This document shows positions 33,665 through 42,902 of a stretch of 64,000 nucleotides of DNA, one piece after another. The notes below the pieces were generated by a model that worked only from the letters and a program-made list of their open reading frames with translations, searched no databases and had not been told where the DNA came from. Position 1 is the stretch's first letter; every line of letters begins with the position of its first letter. The stretch is taken from the NCBI GenBank assembly GCA_963575745.1, contig CAUYUJ010012703.1, positions 176,392 to 240,391 of the forward strand, given 5' to 3'. Made by a program: the position numbers and the translations under genes. This stretch comes from Prorocentrum cordatum (lineage: Eukaryota; Sar; Dinophyceae; Prorocentrales; Prorocentraceae).

Positions 33665-34147
33665 GGGCGCACCCCCCCTTCCTCTGGCGCTGACCTCCTG
33701 GCGCTCAAAGACGAGCTCGTGGTCGGGCGGGCCGCGCAACGAAGCCGCGCCCGCGCCTGCTACCTCGAGCTGGCTGCATCTCCCTGTTCGGAGGCCGACG
33801 GCTACCTCAGTGGGCTCTGGAAGCCCTGGGAACCCCTGCAGCTCGCCCTCTGGGGCGAGGACGCCGGCGAGCAGCTGGCGCCCGAGGATGTGCTGCAGGC
33901 CGTGGCAGCCGCTGTCCTCCTGCGCGGCGATGCCGCAGGGCCAGGGGTGCCGCCGTTCACGGAGGCGGTGCGAGCCAGCGTCCAGGCCGCCCAGGCCACG
34001 GCCCTGCGCGAAGCCGTAGTCGCGTCTGGGGGCCCATTCGCACTGGAGCTCGTGAGTCGGGTCGCGCAGGAGGCCCCGGCCCGCGGCCGCACCCTGCGCC
34101 TCCCCCGAGCCGCAGCGAGTTCATCGGGGTCGGCTGGCCGGCCAGTG
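33665..34147 (+). pseudogene. LINE ORF2: linker and RT N-terminus
   Basis: The frame opening at 33719 reads ARACYLELAASPCSEADG, LSGLWKPWEPLQLALWGED, LAPEDVLQAVAAAVLL and AQATALREAVVASGGPFAL. The arrangement and Ala/Leu-rich helices fit the region between endonuclease and RT in LINE ORF2. The frame then runs into the CCT block, just where the first RT motifs should start. Confidence 0.5.
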
Positions 34148-34325
34148 ACCTGGGTGATCCTCCTCCTCCTCCTCCTCCTCCTCCTCCTCGTCCTCCTCCC
34201 TCCTCCTCCTCCTCCTCCTCCTCCTCCTCCTCCCCCTCCCCCTCCCTCTCCCCCTCCCCCTGCCCCTCCTCCTCCTCCTCCTCCTCCTCCTCCTCCTCCT
34301 CCTCCTCCTCCTCCTCCTCCTCCTC
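34148..34325. repeat. (CCT)n block inside the LINE
   Basis: About 178 bp of CCT/CCC triplets separate the RT N-terminal segment from the RT palm. The downstream protein is in a different frame from the upstream one. Confidence 0.9.
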
Positions 34326-34334
34326 AACCTGTCC

Positions 34335-35657
34335 ATGGTGGCGGGCCTCAGCGCGTCCTGCTGGGCGCGTGAAGTCTCGCCCGTCCGCCAGAGGGGGCCG
34401 CCCGTTGTCGTCGGTCTCTCCTGCATTCGCCTGAGCAGCTGCGTCGATGCTTTGGAAGGCTTGCTGGATGCTGCCTGGCTGTCGGTGACCAGGCCGCTCC
34501 TGGAGCAGTCCGCCGGCCAGGAGCAAGCGGGCGGGCCGTATGACCCCGTTCTCATGGCCGTGGGGCTCTGGATGGCGCTGCAGCTCAGGCAGCGACTGGG
34601 CGTGCGCACTGTCATCCAGGAGGCTGGTCTGCTTCGCGGTTTTGACATCGCGTGGCGCGATGCTGTGTTGCTACAACTTCTCCAGGCTGGCCTCCAAGGT
34701 TGGTGGTGGCTGGCCGCTGCGGCGTCTGTGGGCGAAGGGCGCATCCGCGTGCGCATCGGGCCCCTTCTGGGCCGTATCGCGACCCTTCTAGATTTCGGCG
34801 TTGAACAAGGCCGGCGCGCTGGGGTGCACTTGTTCGGCACGCTGGTGAGAGCGATGGCGGATGCCTGCACGGCGTGCGCGGAACCAGTGGCGCTGGCACC
34901 GCCGCCGCCTAGACCTGCCTTGCCTCTGTCTCTGCTAATGTTGCAATTCGTCGGCGATTCTTTCATCCTCCAAGCTGGCGGAGAGGGCCTGTCCTGCGCA
35001 AGCGTTAGCCTGTCCGCTTTTTGCACTCATTGTCGGCATCGTTTCCAAGGCGGCCGCAAAGGCCCGACAACTGTGGCCATCGGCGAGGCCATTGCAGACC
35101 CAACTCGCTGTGGCATGGTGGATGGCTGCTCAGTCCACGTCGTGTCGCAGCTGGAGGTCTTGGGCATTCTTATCGATGACGCCCTCTCCCTGGACCCGCT
35201 CTTGGCGCGCGTTAGTGCGAAGCTACGCGACGGCGCGCGTCGATTGGCCGCCGCGCTGACCGACCGAGGCTTCGAGCTGCCGCTCTTGCACGGCCAGCTG
35301 CCCGCCCGCGCGGAGTCCACCGCCCTCCATGGCTGCGAACTTCTTGCCAGCTGCGCTCGGGACTGGAGCCACGTGAGCGCCCAGCTCAACAATGCATAAT
35401 ATGACGTGGCGAAGATCGTATTGGGGCTGTCGCCTTCTACATCCTCCGGATCCTCTTGGCACTTTCGCGCGTTCTTGGAGACCTGGATGCTCACCTGGGT
35501 CGCGGCGAAGGTGGCGCAGCACATCATTTTGGCATGGGCCCGCCTGCTACTTCTGCCGCAGACTTCCCCGATCGCGCCGGCGGTCCAGGAGGCGCTCATC
35601 AGGGAGGACGGCTGCTGGCTGTATGATGCGGCGGAGGTTGTCCGCCACTTCGGGGTA
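34335..35657 (+). pseudogene. LINE ORF2: reverse transcriptase and post-RT
   Basis: Starting WAREVSPVRQRGPP, the frame has RGFDIAWRDAVLLQLLQAGL (34635-34694; RT block A, normally with a catalytic Asp in F/YD-AFD) and LMLQFVGDSFIL (FVGD at 34947-34958), which replaces the catalytic Y/F-x-D-D; one Asp is lost, so it cannot be active. FQGGRKGPTTVAIG and LEVLGILIDDALSL match the thumb-side and L-G-x-x-(I/L)D segments of LINE RTs. A TAA at about 35398 interrupts LNNA-YDVAKIVLGL, but the same frame continues to VVRHFGV at 35657, where a TIR element interrupts it. Confidence 0.75.
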
Positions 35658-35812
35658 TAATTAAGTCGGGCCTGTCCCTCTACAGGGGGGATATTCAAGA
35701 AATAATTTAAAAAAATGCGGGGAGTATTTTTTGTTTTTTTGCCCATTTGGGGGTATTATTTGAATATTTTTTTTTTCGTCGAAAATCCCCCTGTAGAGGG
35801 ACACGCCCGCCT
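35658..35812. mobile_element. Short TIR element, copy D (155 bp), inside the LINE
   Basis: The left end contains TTAAGTCGGGCCTGTCCCTC and the inverted right end GGCGGGCGTGTCCCTC, each followed by TACAGGGGG. The 10-bp direct repeat CTTCGGGGTA lies at 35648-35657 and 35813-35822. The LINE frame reads ...CAC TTC GGG GTA before it and TTC GGG GTA GGG GCG after it, in the same phase, so the insertion point is unambiguous. The interior is AT-rich. GT-AG splicing using the nearest GTATAA and GGTAG would shift the host frame. Confidence 0.9.
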
Positions 35813-36400
35813 CTTCGGGGTAGGGGCGCCACCTGCATCCCCGGCGCAGGCAGCAGAGGCGGGCCCAGGCGCACGTCGCGTGGCGGTCCGCTCACGGGCC
35901 CGCCGCTGCGCGGTCCCCCGCGCGCGGGAGGCCGAGCGCTCGTGGCTCTGCGAGCAGTTGGCGCGACTCAGCGACGATGGCTTGGTGCCGATCGCTGCCG
36001 TCCTCTCGCTCCGCACCTGCTGGACCGATGACCTGTGCTGGGCCCCGTGGGGCAAGACCATGTGGAGGCTCCACAGGGCGTGGTGCACGGCCCGCATCAC
36101 TTCGGAGATCCCTGTGGGCGTCTGGGGGGTCCCTGCCGAGCGCGTGCCCCAGGTTTGCTCGTCGTGGCGTGCGCATACCTCGTGCCTCCATCACCTGCTG
36201 GCCGAGCGCCCCTGCGCAGCGGCGTGGCGAGCAGGTGCCTTGCTGGCGTGGGCGCCGCAAGTGGACCTCGTGAGGTGGGCCCTCACGGACGTGGACTGCG
36301 TCGAGCAGCTGGCCGCCAAGGTGCGCTTCGTGGGATTGGCATGTGCAGCCTTCGTGCACGCCTGCTCCGCCGAAAATGCCTGCCCGCATGCGTGCCCTGC
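35813..36400 (+). pseudogene. LINE ORF2: C-terminal region
   Basis: The frame continues GVGAPPASPAQAAEAG, SWLCEQLARLSDDGLVPI, CWTDDLCWAPWGKTMWRL and YL-type Cys/Trp-rich text to FVHACSAENACPHA, with no stop in about 190 codons before entering polypyrimidine DNA. Its phase matches the RT frame upstream of the TIR element. No RNase H or zinc motif is recognised. Confidence 0.5.
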
Positions 36401-36404
36401 TTCC

Positions 36405-36735
36405 TCTTCGTCCGCCTCGTCTCCCTTCCTCCCCTCCCTCCTCCTCCCTCCCCTTCCACCCCTTCCTGTTCTGCATTTTCGTCTCGTGCTCCAAGAAGAA
36501 GTTTCCGCACGCGCGGGTGCAGCGGACGTCACTGGTGATGCCGTTGCCGGTGGGCGTGGGGCCCCCGGAAGGGTGGGTGATGTAGTCCCGTCCCCTGCTC
36601 TTCCTCCCCCCTCCGCCCCCTCCTCCCTCCCCCCTCCTCCCCGTCCTCCTCCTACTCCTCTTCCCCATCGTGTTCCGCTCTCTTGTCTTCTCCATCCCCT
36701 TCCCCCCTCCCCCGCCCCCTCCTCCTCGCCCCCGC
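36405..36735. repeat. C/T-rich tracts
   Basis: Two polypyrimidine stretches (36405-36480 and 36585-36735) flank a short GC-rich segment. Confidence 0.8.
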
Positions 36736-36789
36736 CGCGTCCTCGTGCTGTGGGCACGTACAATTTCTGCCAGGTTCCTGGCCTTCCCT

Positions 36790-37235
36790 GAGGCTGCACG
36801 GCGTGCCCTTCGAGGAGGCCCAGCGCGAGCTGCCAGAGGGGGTGGCACCGCTCCGGTCTCGATTGCAGTGCGCCTCTGTCGCGTGGCCTGACCCCCGCGA
36901 TGCGCACCGCGTGCCCGTCGAGGTGACCCAGTGCGAGGTTCAGGGGGATGTGCGCCGCTTCGTCTCCACGAGCATGTGCGACTTCTGCTTAATGCCCCGC
37001 CCACCCTGATGCTGCACGGCGTGCCGTTCGTGATGTCCCTGCGCGAGCTGCTAGAGGTGGTGCGCCGCTCCGGTTTCGCTTGCCAATGCGCCCTTCGAGA
37101 TGATCTAGCGATAGCGGCCAGAGGAGGTCTCCCGCTCCGATTCTTCTGGCAAGTGCGGCTTGGCGTGCCCGTCGAGGTGGCCCAGCGCGAGCCGCTAGAG
37201 GATAGGCGCATGCCTGGTCGTTTGCTCTGCTGACC
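36790..37235 (+). repeat. Degenerate ~110-145-bp tandem repeat
   Basis: Four units share CGTGCC(C/G)(G/T)TCG at about 36804, 36910, 37021 and 37165, each followed by a CCAGCGCGAGC-like box and GATTGCAGTGCG-like text. Confidence 0.65.
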
Positions 37236-37249
37236 CTCTGTGCCCGTCG

Positions 37250-37650
37250 CTTCCCGCCTAGGGTTTGCGGACCGCCCCACCTGCCTTGCCTCGTCGGCCC
37301 GCCCCACCGCACGGCAACCCCCGAAGGTTCGGTGCGTGTGGGGGGGGGGAAGCGGTTTGGGCAGGGGGCCGATCTTGCCGCCGTCACCAGCCTGGGGCTT
37401 GCGGATCGCCCCATTTGCCTGGCCCGCCTCGCCCGCTCTGCTGCCCCGCGACCGCTGCAGGTTGGGGGCTGGGAAGGGGGCGGGGGGGTCAGGTTGGGGG
37501 ACGGTCGTGCCGCCTCTGCCCGCCCCGGGTTTGCGGGCTGTCCCACCTGCCTTGCCCGCGCGGCCCGCCCCGCCGCCCCACAGTCGCCGCAAGTTGGGGG
37601 CGGGGGGGGGGCCAGTGGGATAGGCTGGGGGTCTGCCTGGCCACCTCCAC
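37250..37650 (+). repeat. GC-rich tandem repeat, right block
   Basis: Three to four units of about 110 bp share GGGTTTGCGG, CCACCTGCCTTGCC, GCCCGCCCCGCC and CCGCAAGTTGGGGGC-type words, homologous to 29166-29425. Confidence 0.75.
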
Positions 37651-37789
37651 CCGCCTGGGCCAGGGCGGGCCACAAGGGGCAGTCCTTCGGGGCGCCCTTC
37701 TGGGGCGCCTCTCGCCCCCTCGGGGTGGAGGCGCTCGCAGCGGGTCGGACGCCTCGGGGGGAGCCGTCACTAACCACAGGCTCGAACCA

Positions 37790-38050
37790 CAGGCTCCTCC
37801 TCCTCGTCGTCGTCGTCCTCCAACTCCTGCTTATCCTTGTCCTCCCACTCCTCTTCCTCGAGAACGGGGGATTATGGAGTCGCAGGGGTTCCACAGCGCG
37901 CGCGCGAGGGTTTCGCACTGAGTTCGCGACTGTTTCTGTGCAAACTCTGCTCTGTGTCGTCCTCCTCCTCCTCCGCCCCCTCCTCCTCCTCCTCCTCCTT
38001 CTCCTCCTCCTCCTCCTCCTCCTCCTCCTCCTCCTCCTCCTCCCTCTCCC
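37790..38050. repeat. CCT/CGT tract
   Basis: Contains GTCGTCGTCGTCCTCCAACT and CTGCTTATCC words matching the left-side tract at 28960-29120, then nearly pure CCT (37960-38040). Confidence 0.85.
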
Positions 38051-38084
38051 TTTCCTGCTACCTCTCTGCCTTTTTTTGTTTGTT

Positions 38085-39327
38085 CCCAACCATCCTGTGG
38101 TGTTGGGTCCTCGTTTTGAAGAGACGGTGCCCCGCGTTCCTTCCTTCCTCCTTCCTCCTCCCCCCCTTCTCCCCCTCCCATCACCGCCCCATTTTGGTGC
38201 ACCCCTCACACGGTTCGTGGCCCCATAGGGAGCTCCACCGAAAGCCCCAGTGGCAGGGTTCGCATGGCGGCCCCGCCCCATTTTGGCGCACCCCTCACAC
38301 GGTTCGTGGCCCCATAGGGAGCTCCACCGAAGGCCCCAGTGGCAGGGTTCGCATGGCGGCCCCGCCCCATTTTGGCGCACCCCTCACACGGTTCGTGGCC
38401 CCATAGGGAGCTCCACCGAAGGCCCCAGTGGCAGGGTTCGCATGGCGGCCCCGCCTCATTTTCGCGCACCCCTCACACGGTTCGTGGCCCCATAGGGAGC
38501 TCCACCGAAGGCCCAGTGGCAGGGTTCGCATGGCGGCCCCGCCTCATTTTGGCGGACCCCTCACACGGTTCGTGGCCCCATAGGGAGCTCCACCGAAGGC
38601 CCCACCGCAATTTTGGCGCATGGCCCCAGGAGCTCCACCGAAGGCCCAGTGGCAGGGTTCGCATGGCGGCCCCGCCCATTTTGGCGCACCCCTCACACGG
38701 TTCGTGGCCCCATAGGGAGCTCCACCGAAGGCCCAGTGGCAGGGTTCGCATGGCGGCCCCGCCCCATTTTGGCGCACCCCTCACACGGTTCGTGGCCCCA
38801 TAGGGAGCTCCACCGAAGGCCCCAGTGGCAGGGTTCGCATGGCGGCCCCGCCCCATTTTGGCGCACCCCTCACACGGTTCGTGGCCCCATAGGGAGCTCC
38901 ACCGAAGGCCCCAGTGGCAGGGTTCGCATGGCGGCCCCGCCCCATGGCGCACCCCTCACACGGTTCGTGGCCCCATAGGGAGCTCCACCGAAGGCCCCAG
39001 TGGCAGGGTTCGCATGGCGGCCCCGCTCATTTTGGCGCACCCCTCACACGGTTCGTGGCCCCATAGGGAGCTCCACCGAAGGCCCCAGTGGCAGGGTTCG
39101 CATGGCGGCCCCGCCCCATATTGGCGCACCCCTCACACGGTTCGTGGCCCCGCAGGGACATAGGGAGCTCCACCGAAGGCCTCAGTGGCAGGGTTCGCAT
39201 GGCGGCCCCGCCCCAGTGTGGCGCACCCCTCACACGGTTCGTGGCCGCATTGGGAATTCCTTTTGCTTCGTCCCACCTGCCCTGCGGTATTCACGTTTGC
39301 ATATGGTTGGGTCCTTCGCCAGGATAA
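38085..39327 (+). mobile_element. Satellite-bearing Helentron-like element, copy 2
   Basis: Ends CCCAACCATCCTGTGG and GGTTGGGTCCTTCGCCAGG then ATAA, with TT outside both (38083-38084, 39328-39329). The 3' end folds as TCCT-TCGCC-AGGA. The left ~55 bp match copy 1 except for one or two bases. The unique right end GTATTCACGTTTGCATATGG matches copy 3. Carries an 89-bp satellite array. No ORF of transposition proteins. Confidence 0.75.
38180..39255 (+). repeat. 89-bp satellite array inside copy 2
   Basis: About 12-13 units begin CACACGGTTCGTGG roughly every 88-89 bp, with GAGCTCCACCGAAGGCCCCA and CATGGCGGCCCCGCC as landmarks. One unit near 38590-38650 is internally deleted, and single-base losses make frames rotate. 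Confidence 0.95.
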
Positions 39328-39337
39328 TTTTTCTCCA

Positions 39338-39413
39338 GGCACCCCCCCCCCCAGAAAAAAAAGACAAAAACAACTAGTTTTTTTTTGTTTTTCTGGGGGG
39401 GGGGGGGGCGCCA
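39338..39413. repeat. Large near-perfect hairpin
   Basis: Left arm GGCACCCCCC...AGAAAAAAAAGACAAAAAC, right arm GTTTTTCTGGGGG...GCGCC, pivoting at AACTAGTT. The C-run/A-run order is mirrored by T-run/G-run. It starts about 10 bp beyond the 3' end of satellite-bearing copy 2. Confidence 0.8.
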
Positions 39414-39459
39414 GGAGAAAAAAAAGGAATGCGACGTGACCACATCTGCCCTCCCCCCT

Positions 39460-39622
39460 AGAAGGATTCCTATTGGACGCCGCCCCCATAAGAAGGATTC
39501 ACAGTAAAATCCTCGACATAAGGGTTCCTATCGAAACCCTCCACTGAATGATTCCTACCGAAATCCTCCACATGTGGATTCCTACTGAAACCCTCCACTG
39601 AATGATTCCTACTGAAATCCTC
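39460..39622 (-). repeat. 33-bp minisatellite
   Basis: About five units of 33 bp (GATTCCTACTGAAA...CCTCCAC). On the minus strand they read an 11-residue repeat, FSRNHSVEG / FSRNPHVED / FGRNHSVEG / FDRNPYVED. Adjoins the hexanucleotide array. Confidence 0.8.
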
Positions 39623-41925
39623 GAATGGCAATGGCAATGGCAATGGCAATGGCAATGGCAATGGCAATGGTAATGGTAATGGTAATGGTACTGGTAATTG
39701 TACTGGTAATGGTTACGGTAATGATCGTGGTAACGGGGTAGCGGGGCAATGACAATGGCAATGGCAACGGTAATGGTAATGGTAATGGCAATGGCAATGG
39801 CAATGACAATGGCAATGGCAATGGTAATGGCCATGGCAATGGTAATGGTAAGGGTAGAGGTAAAGGTAGAGTTCAAGGTCATGGTAATGGTAATGGTACT
39901 GGCAATGGCAGTGGTAATGGTAATGGTAATGGTAATGGGAATGGAAGTGGGAATGGGAACGGGAATGGAAATGATAGTGGTAATGGTAATGGCACTGGTA
40001 ATGGTAATGGTTCTGGAAATTGTAATAGTATTGGGACTGGGAATGAGAATGGGAATTCTAATGGTAATGGCAGCGGTAGTATCATGGTAATGGGAATGGG
40101 AATGGACATGGTACTGGCAATGGTAATGGTAGTGACGAATGGCAATGGCAATGGTGATGGTAATGGCAATGGTAATGACAGAGGTAATGGTACTGGTATT
40201 GGTAATGGTAACGGTAATGGTAAGGGGGTAGCGATTGGCAATGGCAATGACAATGGCAACGGTAATGGTAATGACAATGGCAATGATATTGGCAATGGCA
40301 ATGACAATGAGAATGGCCATGGCAATGGCAATGGTAAGTGTAATGATAATGGCAATGGTAATGGGAATGGGAACGGGAATGGGAATGTGAATGGGAATAA
40401 GAACGGGAACGGGAATGGAAATGGTAGTGGTAGTGGTAACGGAAATGGGAATGATAAGAGTACGGGTAAAGGTAAAGGTAGAGGTAAAGGTAATGGTAAT
40501 GGAAATGATAGTGATAATGGTAATGGTAATGGTAATGGTCATGAGAATGGGAATGGCAATGGAAATGGTACTGGCAATGGTAATGGTAGTGGCTAATGGC
40601 AATGGCAATGGCAATGCGAATGGTAATGGTAATGACAGAGGTAATGGTAATGGTACTGGTAATGGTAACGGTAATGATAGTGGTAACGGGGTGGCGACTG
40701 GCAATGGCAATGACAATGACAACGGCAACGGTAATGGCAATGGCAATGGCAATGGGAATGGCAATGGCAATGGTAATGGCCATGGCAATGGCAATGGCAA
40801 TGGTAATGGTAATGGCAATGGTAATGTGAATGGGAATGGGAACGGGAATGGGAATGTGAATGGGAATGGGAACGGGTATGGAAATGGCAATGGTAGTGGT
40901 AACGGAAATGGGAATGGTACGGGTAAGGGTAAATGTAAAGGTAGAGGTAAAGGTAATGGTAATGGTAATGGCAATGGCAATTGTAATGGTAATGGTAATG
41001 GTAATGGTATTGGGAATGGGAATGTTAATCGGAATGGTAATGGTACTGGCAACGGTAATGGTAGTGGCGAAGGGCAATGGCAATGGCAATGGTAATGGTA
41101 GTGGCGAATGGCAATGGTAATGGTAGTGGCGAATGGCAATGGCAATGGCAATGGTAATGGCAATGACAATGGTAATGATAATGGTACTGGGAATGGTAAT
41201 GGTGACGATAACGGTAATGGTAATGGTTATGGCAATGGTAACGGGGTAGCGATTGGCAATGGTAGTGGGAATGGCAACGGCAACGGCAATGGCAATAGCA
41301 ATGGCCATGGCAATGGTAATGGTCATGGTCATGGTCATGGTCATGGTAATGGTAATGGTAATGGTAATGGTAATGGGAATGGGAACGGGAATCGTAATAA
41401 TAATTGGAACGGGAACGGGAATGGAAATGGTAGTGGTAGTGGGAAATATAATGGCAATGGTAATGGAAATGGTACTGGTAACGGTAATGGTAATGGCAAT
41501 GATGATGGGAATGGGAATTGTAATGGTGATGGCAGCGGTAATGGTAATGGTAATGGTAAGTGTGTTGGTAATGCTAATGATAATGGCAATGGTAATGGTG
41601 GTGGCGAATGGTAATGGTAATGGTAATGGGAATGGTAATGGTAACGGTAATGGTAACGGGGTGGCTACTGGTAATGGCAATACCATGGCAATGGCAACGG
41701 CACTGGCAATGGCAATGATAATGGCAATTGTAATGACAATGGTAATGGCACTGGCAATTGTAATGGCAATGGTAATGGTAATGGCAATGATACAGGTAAA
41801 GGTAAAGATAAAGGTAAAGGTAATGGTAATGGTAACGGTAATGTGAATGGGAATGGGAACTGGGATGGGAATGGTAATGGTAATGGTATTGGGAATGGGA
41901 ATGGAATGGGAATGGGAGTGGGAGA
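39623..41925. repeat. (GGTAAT/GGCAAT)n array, 2.3 kb
   Basis: Hexamer GG(T/C)AAT, locally GGGAAT, GGTAAA or GGTAGT, continuous for about 2.3 kb. Every frame is long and open (Met-Ala/Val, Gly-Asn, Pro-Leu, Ile-Thr, Tyr-His repeats) because the unit is six bases and its common forms lack stops, not because it encodes protein. Confidence 0.95.
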
Positions 41926-42009
41926 GATTGAGAGAGAGAGAGAGAAAACGAGAAAGGAAACATCAACATAACGATGAGGAACAAACTGAAATATCTTAAA
42001 TGTTCGTCT

Positions 42010-42170
42010 AGAACCCACAGCGACTCCACAATCCCCCGGCCTCTCTTCCTCCCCCCTCCTCATCCTCCTCCCACGCTTCATTCCACTCTTCCTCCCCGCT
42101 CCCTCCTCCTCCGTCTCCTCCTCCTCCTCTTCCACTCTCCTCCATCCTTCTCTCGCCCTCTTCACTCCCC
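42010..42170. repeat. C/T-rich tract
   Basis: Polypyrimidine run of CCTCC and CTTCC words preceding the next tandem array. Confidence 0.8.
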
Positions 42171-42902
42171 GAGAGACCCCCTCCCTCTGGGCCCGCAGGT
42201 CATTTTGGTACTCCGAGGCGGCCGTCGGCAAACCCTTCAAAACACATAGGAGGTTTGGTGACACCCCTGGACCTGAATTCACAGGTAGTCTCGAGCGGGA
42301 GCCCCCATCTGATGGGACCCGCAGTGACCTCTGGTAACCCGAGGACGCCATCGGCAAGCCATGTAAAAACAACGGTTTGGGTGACACCTGCCTGGGAGCC
42401 TGAATCCGGAGGGAGTCTCGAGCAGGAGCCTTGTCTGCGAGCGAATTGGGGGAAGTTTCGAGCGGGAGCCCCCTCCCCATGAGGCCCCTAGGTGATGTTG
42501 GTAATCCGAGGCGGCCATCGGCAACCCCGTAAAAACGCAAATGTGGTGACACTTGGGAGCCTGAACCCAAAGGACGTCTCGAGCGGGATCTTCGTCTGTG
42601 AATGACTTGCGAGAAAATCTCAGGCGAGCCCCCCTTCCCTATGGGGCTCGCGTCTCATGTTGGTAATCCTAGGCGGCCATCCGAGCCCCGATGAAACAAA
42701 AACCACAAGTTTGGTGAGACGTGGGAGCCCGAACCCGGAGCGATTCTCGGGCGGCAGCCTCGTCCGTGAGCAAACTGGAAGGATGTCTCGGGCGCTCATT
42801 CATCGGTGAGTGAATCGCGAGGAATTCCTGACAGGGAGCCGTCCCCGATGGGTTCCATACCTCATGCTGATAATCTGAGGCGGCCATCGGCATACAATGT
42901 AA

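Noticed and set aside
38180-39255. CRISPR-like regular repeats
   Set aside because: The unit repeats end to end with no unique spacers, the repeat is 89 bp, and the context is eukaryotic transposable-element DNA.
41930-41960. Telomere-like repeat at the end of the hexamer array
   Set aside because: The units are GGTAAT/GGGAAT, not TTTAGGG or TTAGGG, and pass into GA dinucleotides, then ordinary DNA.
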